Below, in pieces: positions 59,344-64,000 of a stretch of 64,000 bases of DNA. Both the position numbers and the translations under genes were made by a program. The stretch comes from Congeria kusceri (taxonomy: Eukaryota > Mollusca > Bivalvia > Myida > Dreissenidae), in assembly GCA_027627225.1 (NCBI GenBank), contig CM051024.1:40603225-40667224 (forward strand). Direction: 5' to 3'. How positions within the stretch are numbered: position 1 is the first letter of the stretch; each line of letters begins with the position of its first letter. Under the pieces are notes generated by a model. That model saw only the letters and a list, made by a program, of their open reading frames with translations, was not told the origin of the DNA and searched no databases.

Positions 59344-59845
59344 AATATACCATATTTAAGAGAGTTTTCTTCGTTTTGCGGTATTCAATAACTGTGATTT
59401 ATACCATATTTCTGATAGATATCTTTGTTTTCGGTATTCAATAACTGTAATATCAGAACGGTATCTGGTGGGCGGAGCCTAATATGCAAGATTATCGTGC
59501 AATAAGTATCGATCGGTATATTGAAATTTAATTGTAATTTATGCGCACGCTACTTATTGCACGGTAAGCTTGCACATTCGGATTACATCGTATGACATTA
59601 GGACAGCGATATATTTGGAAATGACACAGATGTCAAGCATGTCAGACATCGCGTGACTTCTAGGAACTGTCCATTGAGATCGGCATCGTTGCGATGTAGC
59701 GTGCATAAAAATTACAACTAAATATGGTATAAACACTTGTAGCATACTTTTACCTCAACATGTTAATTATTTAACCTCTCCCAGCGGGCTCGTTAAAGAA
59801 CTAACATATTTCGGTGAAAGTATGGTACAACACTTACGTCGATTT
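59344..59845 (-). mobile_element. Foldback repeat with GCAATAAGTANCG hairpin
   Basis: It has the same family order as 36479: CATATTTAAGAGAGTTTT, a second ATACCATATTTCTGATAG unit, GGTGGGCGGAGCCT, GCAATAAGTATCGATCGG facing GCACGCTACTTATTGC, then TTAATTATTTAACCTCTCCC. The tail unit is doubled. Confidence 0.7.
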
Positions 59846-59911
59846 GTTGTAAATATTTGACTCATGAAAATCAACGTGCTTACGTTATTGTTTTCAAAAT
59901 TGCCACATACG

Positions 59912-59977
59912 CGAAAACATCTAGACCTGCCGAGAAAACATCTAGACCTGCCGAGAAGACATCTAGACCTGCCGGGA
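59912..59977. repeat. 21 bp tandem repeat, three units
   Basis: The unit GAAAACATCTAGACCTGCCG is repeated three times with single changes. Confidence 0.9.
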
Positions 59978-60001
59978 AAAAATGTGACCCAAAACACATA
60001 A

Positions 60002-60261
60002 GAGGCGCGTCGTGGGAAAACCGTTCTTAATGCATGTGCGTAAAGTGTCGTCCCGGATTAGCCTGTGCAGTCCGCACAGGCTAATCCGGGACGGCACTTT
60101 CCGCTTTTATGGTATTTTCTGTTTCAATGAAGTGTCTTCTAACCATAAATCCACTTAAGGCGGAAAGTGTCGTCCCGGATTAGCCTGTGCGGACTGCACA
60201 GGCTAATCCGGGATGACACTTTACGCACAAGCATTAAGTTCGGTTTTCCCACGACGCGCCA
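60002..60261. mobile_element. Palindromic foldback element, best-preserved copy
   Basis: The ends GAGGCGCGTCGTGGGAAAAC and GGTTTTCCCACGACGCGCC are near-perfect inverses. Both arm hairpins are intact (GCCTGTGCAGTCCGCACAGG; GCCTGTGCGGACTGCACAGG). The two arms match each other along most of their length, separated by a ~60 bp centre. Confidence 0.9.
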
Positions 60262-61037
60262 CTTTTAGTTTGTTTACAAAATTACAAATAGATCGTCATT
60301 TTAACAAAACGCATGAGCTGTTAAAAAGATAGAATAGTTAAATGAATTAAAAAATAAAACTATAAGTTTTCCGTGGTGCAATTATTTCGAAATTTGCAAT
60401 ATTACCGAATCTGAATGCTAAATCAAGAACATTTAATGTACACATATAATTAGCAATATATTTCACTTTTTACAGTGTCTGTTTCTAGTGTGTGTTCTCA
60501 ATATAACATAAATATGTTTATTTACGACTATAAGTTGACATGAAAAGTATAGTTAGGATTCACATTGACCTGTTAATGACTTTTTGAAGTTGTCATTACT
60601 TTCATTATATCATCACTTTATTAAAACGTTTTCTACGTAATATTAAACATGAAAGGAATGCTAATGATGAAAGGTCCACAAACAAAACGCCTTAACCCAA
60701 AGGTCGAATTAAAATCTTTCTTTGCACCATTTGCCAATCACAAAAAGCATTCTAAATCAATGTCCATTGTTGACAAACATCCCTAACTACAGTCTTAACT
60801 ACAAAATATTGTGCGTTGTTTGAGCGTTTCTTTAAAAATAAAGAGAAAGATAAAGAATATGTTTCAGTATAACATGTTTGATACTTTAAAACATGTTTCG
60901 TATTTATACGCATCCCATGTGTAATTTTATTCAATATATATCATCATTTTACATTTGAAAACTGGAGACTGGTATCTTCGAATAAACCAGAATCATTCAT
61001 CACATGTAATTAAATTATATCATGATTACAAAGTATA
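60262..61037. other. AT-rich non-coding stretch
   Basis: No exon or repeat is recognised. Confidence 0.4.
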
Positions 61038-61819
61038 GGAAAACAGCAGTAGCAAAAGCCAGCAGTGGGAAAATGTGAAGTAGGCAGTCGCAGAAGCTAG
61101 CAGTAACAGGAGGAAAAACGTGAAGTTTGCAATAGCAGTAGATAGCAGTAACAGCAGGAAAAACTTGAAGTTTGCATTAGCAGTAGATAGCAGTAAAAGG
61201 AGGAAAAACGTGAAAGTTGGCAGTAGCAGTAGATAGCAGTAACAGTAGGAAAAACGTGAAAGTTGGCAGTAGCAGTAGATAGCAGTAACAGTACGAAAAA
61301 CGTGAAGTTGGCAGTAGCAATAGATAGTAGTAACCGTAGAGAAAACGTGAAGTTGGCAGTAGTTATAGATATCAGTAACAGTAGTAAAACGTGAAGTTGG
61401 CAGTAGCAATAGATATCAGTAACAGTATGAAAAACGTGAAGTTGGCAGTAGCAGTAGATAGCAGTAACATTGTAAATAGGGCAGTAGCAATAGCTAGCAG
61501 TGGGAAAATGTGAAGTAGACACTGTCTGCTAGACAGTAGCAGTAGCCAGCAGTAGCTGTAGGAAAAACGTGCAGTTGGCAGTAGCAGTAGATAGCAGTAA
61601 CAGTAGGTTAAAACGTGCAGTTGGCAGTAGCAGTAGATAGCAGTAACAGTAGGTTAAAACGTGCAGTTGGCAGTAGCAGTAGATAGCAGTAACAGTAGGT
61701 TAAAACGTGCAGTTGGCAGTAGCAGTAGATAGCAGTAACAGTAGGTTAAAACGTGCAGTTGGCAGTAGCAGTAGATAGCAGTAACAGTAGGAAAGACGTG
61801 AAGTTGGCAGTAGCAGTAT
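61038..61819. repeat. ~46 bp minisatellite, about 17 units
   Basis: The unit contains GTGAAGTTGGCAGTAGCAGT, AGATAGCAGTAACAGTAG and GAAAAAC or GTTAAAAC. Units 61610-61790 are almost identical (GTTAAAACGTGCAGTTGG type); the left part is more varied. Since 46 is not divisible by three, minus-strand open frames cycle through three frames and are by-products. Confidence 0.95.
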
Positions 61820-61897
61820 GATTAAATACGTGTACATGTACTATTGAAACAAGTTACTAATGACTCTTCGTTTGAAACTAGCACAAAGGTGCTGTTA

Positions 61898-62157
61898 ATG
61901 CCCTTAATACCAGACCGGATTGATCGATTTGATTGTTATATTGACATCTGTACACCACCGATATGCCCTTAATACCAGACCGGATTGATCGATTTGATTG
62001 TTATATTGACATCTGTACACCACCGATATGCCCTTAATACCAGACCGGATTGATCGACTTGATTGTTATATTGACATCTGTACACCACCGATATGCCCTT
62101 AATACCAGACCGGATTGATCGAATTGATTGTTATATTGACATCTGTACACCACCGAT
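61898..62157. repeat. 65 bp tandem repeat, four units
   Basis: The unit starts ATGCCCTTAATACCAGACCG and ends CTGTACACCACCGAT. Four units differ only at one base (GATCGATTTGATT, GACTT, GAATT variants). Near-identity points to recent expansion. Confidence 0.95.
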
Positions 62158-62762
62158 AACGTTTCAACGCTATTTCATGGAGTGAATACAGTCACGCAAT
62201 GCACGGTCATTTAATGCTACATTTTGTTAATAATCAAATAAAACTTAATAGTAATTGTTACCAGTTATCACCATTTAAACTGGTAAAAAATACGTGATTA
62301 TTAGCAATTAAATTGTTCACTTTGAGTGCTTAAATGTCTTCGAGCTTGAATGAATTCTTTTTTCCGAACAAAGGCATATTTGCTTTTCTTTATGTTTGAA
62401 TGAATACTTGTTTTTCTTTATGTTTGAATAAATACTTTTTTTCATTTTCGTCATTACTGGTCAACTTTTGCTAATAATAATATCAGAGATACTGCACAGT
62501 AAATTTCTACATAGAAATGATATTTTGTACAACATATTTTTGCTTTGCTATAAACCATATTTCTCTCTATATACATCCGATGCAATTATACACACTTGAC
62601 GGTGTGCAAAAACCGGTTAAAATAAATAATTAACAGTTATACTGAGCCCCGGATAACAGAATTTTAATTTTCAATCTTATCTTTACCAAAGACACTGAAA
62701 CAATGGAATACAAAGTTTAAAGTTTAAAAGTTTATTTTTTTCAATGTTCATATCGTGCATAA
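62158..62762. other. AT-rich non-coding stretch
   Basis: No exon is recognised. Confidence 0.4.
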
Positions 62763-62884
62763 CATGAAACTCAACGGTTACAATTAAATAATCATGAAAC
62801 ACAATGGTTACAATCCAATCATCATGAAAAACAACGGCTACAATCCAATCATCATGAAGAACAACGGTTACAATCCAATCATCA
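62763..62884. repeat. ~30 bp tandem repeat, four units
   Basis: The unit ATGAAAAACAACGGCTACAA followed by TCCAATCATC is repeated, the first unit being diverged. Confidence 0.85.
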
Positions 62885-63183
62885 ATCTTCGATCATATTA
62901 AATTTACGTTTCTGTTGTTGTCATAATAACTTATGTGTGTGAGGAAATGTTTTGTTGTGAAACCATTCAGCTATGTTTGAGGATACCTTTTTCTCACACC
63001 TTTTTCTCATCGCAATATTGTTTAAATTTTAAATTTCAAAGAAAATGGAGAAACTGAAGAAAGAGAGAGAGAGAGCTAATAGTTACAATACATGCTTACG
63101 ATGAAATCTTGAAAGGCTTACCAATCTGTGCTTTCATTTTATTCTTTTCCTCAAAAATATACTCCTAAATAATCCACCAACTC

Positions 63184-63396
63184 ATGATAAACTTATTTAC
63201 CACTGGTGTTGAAGTCCACGAATACGATCAGGAAGATAAACCTCCCATCCTCATCTGTACAAAGAAACCACTTCCAATGCTGCAAGGCGAAGCCGAGTTA
63301 ATAGCTCGCTGTCGTCAACAAACTATTCACCGCTCCATTAAACTCGATTCAATGACGCATGATATAATAGCAAATAAAAATACCAAATCGGTTTAA
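63184..63396 (+). CDS. Small open frame, hypothetical
   Basis: An ATG-started frame of 70 codons with a stop, beginning MINLFTTGVEVHEYDQEDKP and continuing PILICTKKPLPMLQGEAELI. Composition is more protein-like than other plus-strand frames (charged and hydrophobic residues mixed, little repetition). No splice signals, signal peptide, membrane segment or known motif is seen. It could be a small gene, an exon, a decayed gene or transposon piece, or chance. Confidence 0.25.
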   Translation: MINLFTTGVEVHEYDQEDKPPILICTKKPLPMLQGEAELIARCRQQTIHRSIKLDSMTHDIIANKNTKSV

Positions 63397-63639
63397 ACGA
63401 TTAAGAGTAAGGTCAATTTATCCGCCAGATCGCTTGGAGATCGAGTAGGTGGTGTTATATCTATAATCTCTAATCCCATACCAAAATAGTTTCTGTACCT
63501 TTTCTAAATGAACAAAGTGTTAGCTGAACACTTTTATTTCAGTTGTGTTAATTTTATTTGTTTAGTTCTTTGAACTGTATGTGCACAAATGATTTACCAT
63601 TTTAAAATGTAACAGTCATGCTGTTGTGCTGAGAACGGG

Positions 63640-63830
63640 TTTTATTTTATCCTTTTAAGTGATTTATTTTAGGGAAATGTCGGTGAAATAAAAAAAACTG
63701 TGAAAAATACCGCACTGATTCCTGAATAAATACAGTAAATAAAACGGACGTAAACGAAGCCGGAGTCGAAATTGTGAAATGACGTCATCATTTTGACCTC
63801 ATGACGTTATGAGTCCCGCGATATTGTCCA
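63640..63830. repeat. Interspersed repeat shared with 30880-31045, with CRE palindrome
   Basis: The shared words are AGTGATTTATTTTAGGGAAA, GCCGGAGTC, GTGAAATGAC and GTTATGAGTCCCGCG. A perfect TGACGTCA is at 63780-63787. Confidence 0.5.
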
Positions 63831-64000
63831 ATTATCATCATCAAAGATCAAATTAGATAGCAGTGACAATGCGAATAAAACGGTTGAAAAATCATACAAT
63901 AAAAAAGAACAAATGTTGATTTCGGTTTACGATCGTTTTCAATGTGTCTCTCTTTCTGTATTGCATAAATGCTTATTTTATCACAGTACCCAACTTTTTA

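Noticed and set aside
61026..61522. Minus-strand frames of 127-141 codons, rich in Tyr-Cys and Leu
   Set aside because: They lie fully inside the 46 bp minisatellite. The repeats cycle through frames and give a low-complexity product.

Overview
The window looks like intronic and intergenic DNA of a eukaryote, most probably a bivalve mollusc. It is AT-rich. It has no long open frames or operons, but it holds nuclear tRNA-Val genes, tRNA-derived SINEs, terminal-inverted-repeat (TIR) foldback elements and many minisatellites. A palindromic repeat with GTCGTGGGAAA ends and inner hairpins containing GCCTGTGCAGTCCGCACAGG is one I associate from memory with zebra/quagga mussel (Dreissena). That species guess was not checked and has medium confidence.

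Left third (1-20744): a ~10.5 kb segment is present twice in direct orientation (1-10223 and 10551-20744) with only scattered differences. Each copy carries five tRNA-Val-type sequences, two TTAA-flanked elements with an internal tRNA-like gene, a SINE nested in one of them, two further foldback elements and a ~47 bp minisatellite. Copy 1 runs off the left edge, so the array may be longer. The right breakpoint lies inside a foldback element.

Middle (20.7-35 kb): unique DNA with eight more tRNA-Val-like sequences (22667, 23344, 32278, 32541, 33235, 33764, 34389, 34706), both CAC and TAC anticodons, from consensus-perfect to clearly broken. With the duplicated segment there are 18 tRNA-Val-type loci in about 31 kb.

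Protein coding (23.9-55.4 kb, all minus strand): I find no complete gene. I do find seven short, Ser/Arg/Lys-rich candidate first exons, at 55.4, 48.5, 45.2, 38.6, 31.3, 29.8 and 24.0 kb. Each starts at the first ATG after an in-frame stop and ends at a GT splice donor. Two matching internal exons lie at 54.9 and 53.0 kb. Six of the seven first exons and both internal exons end in the same codon phase, two bases into a codon. This is what a gene with several alternative promoters and first exons spliced to a common downstream body would give. That body would lie left of the window. I do not recognise the protein.

Right part (35-64 kb): intron-like sequence with seven tandem-repeat blocks (35.4, 51.6, 58.2, 59.9, 61.0, 61.9 and 62.8 kb), more foldback elements, and one small plus-strand open frame at 63.2 kb of unknown status. 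The repeat families are shared between the left and right parts of the window.
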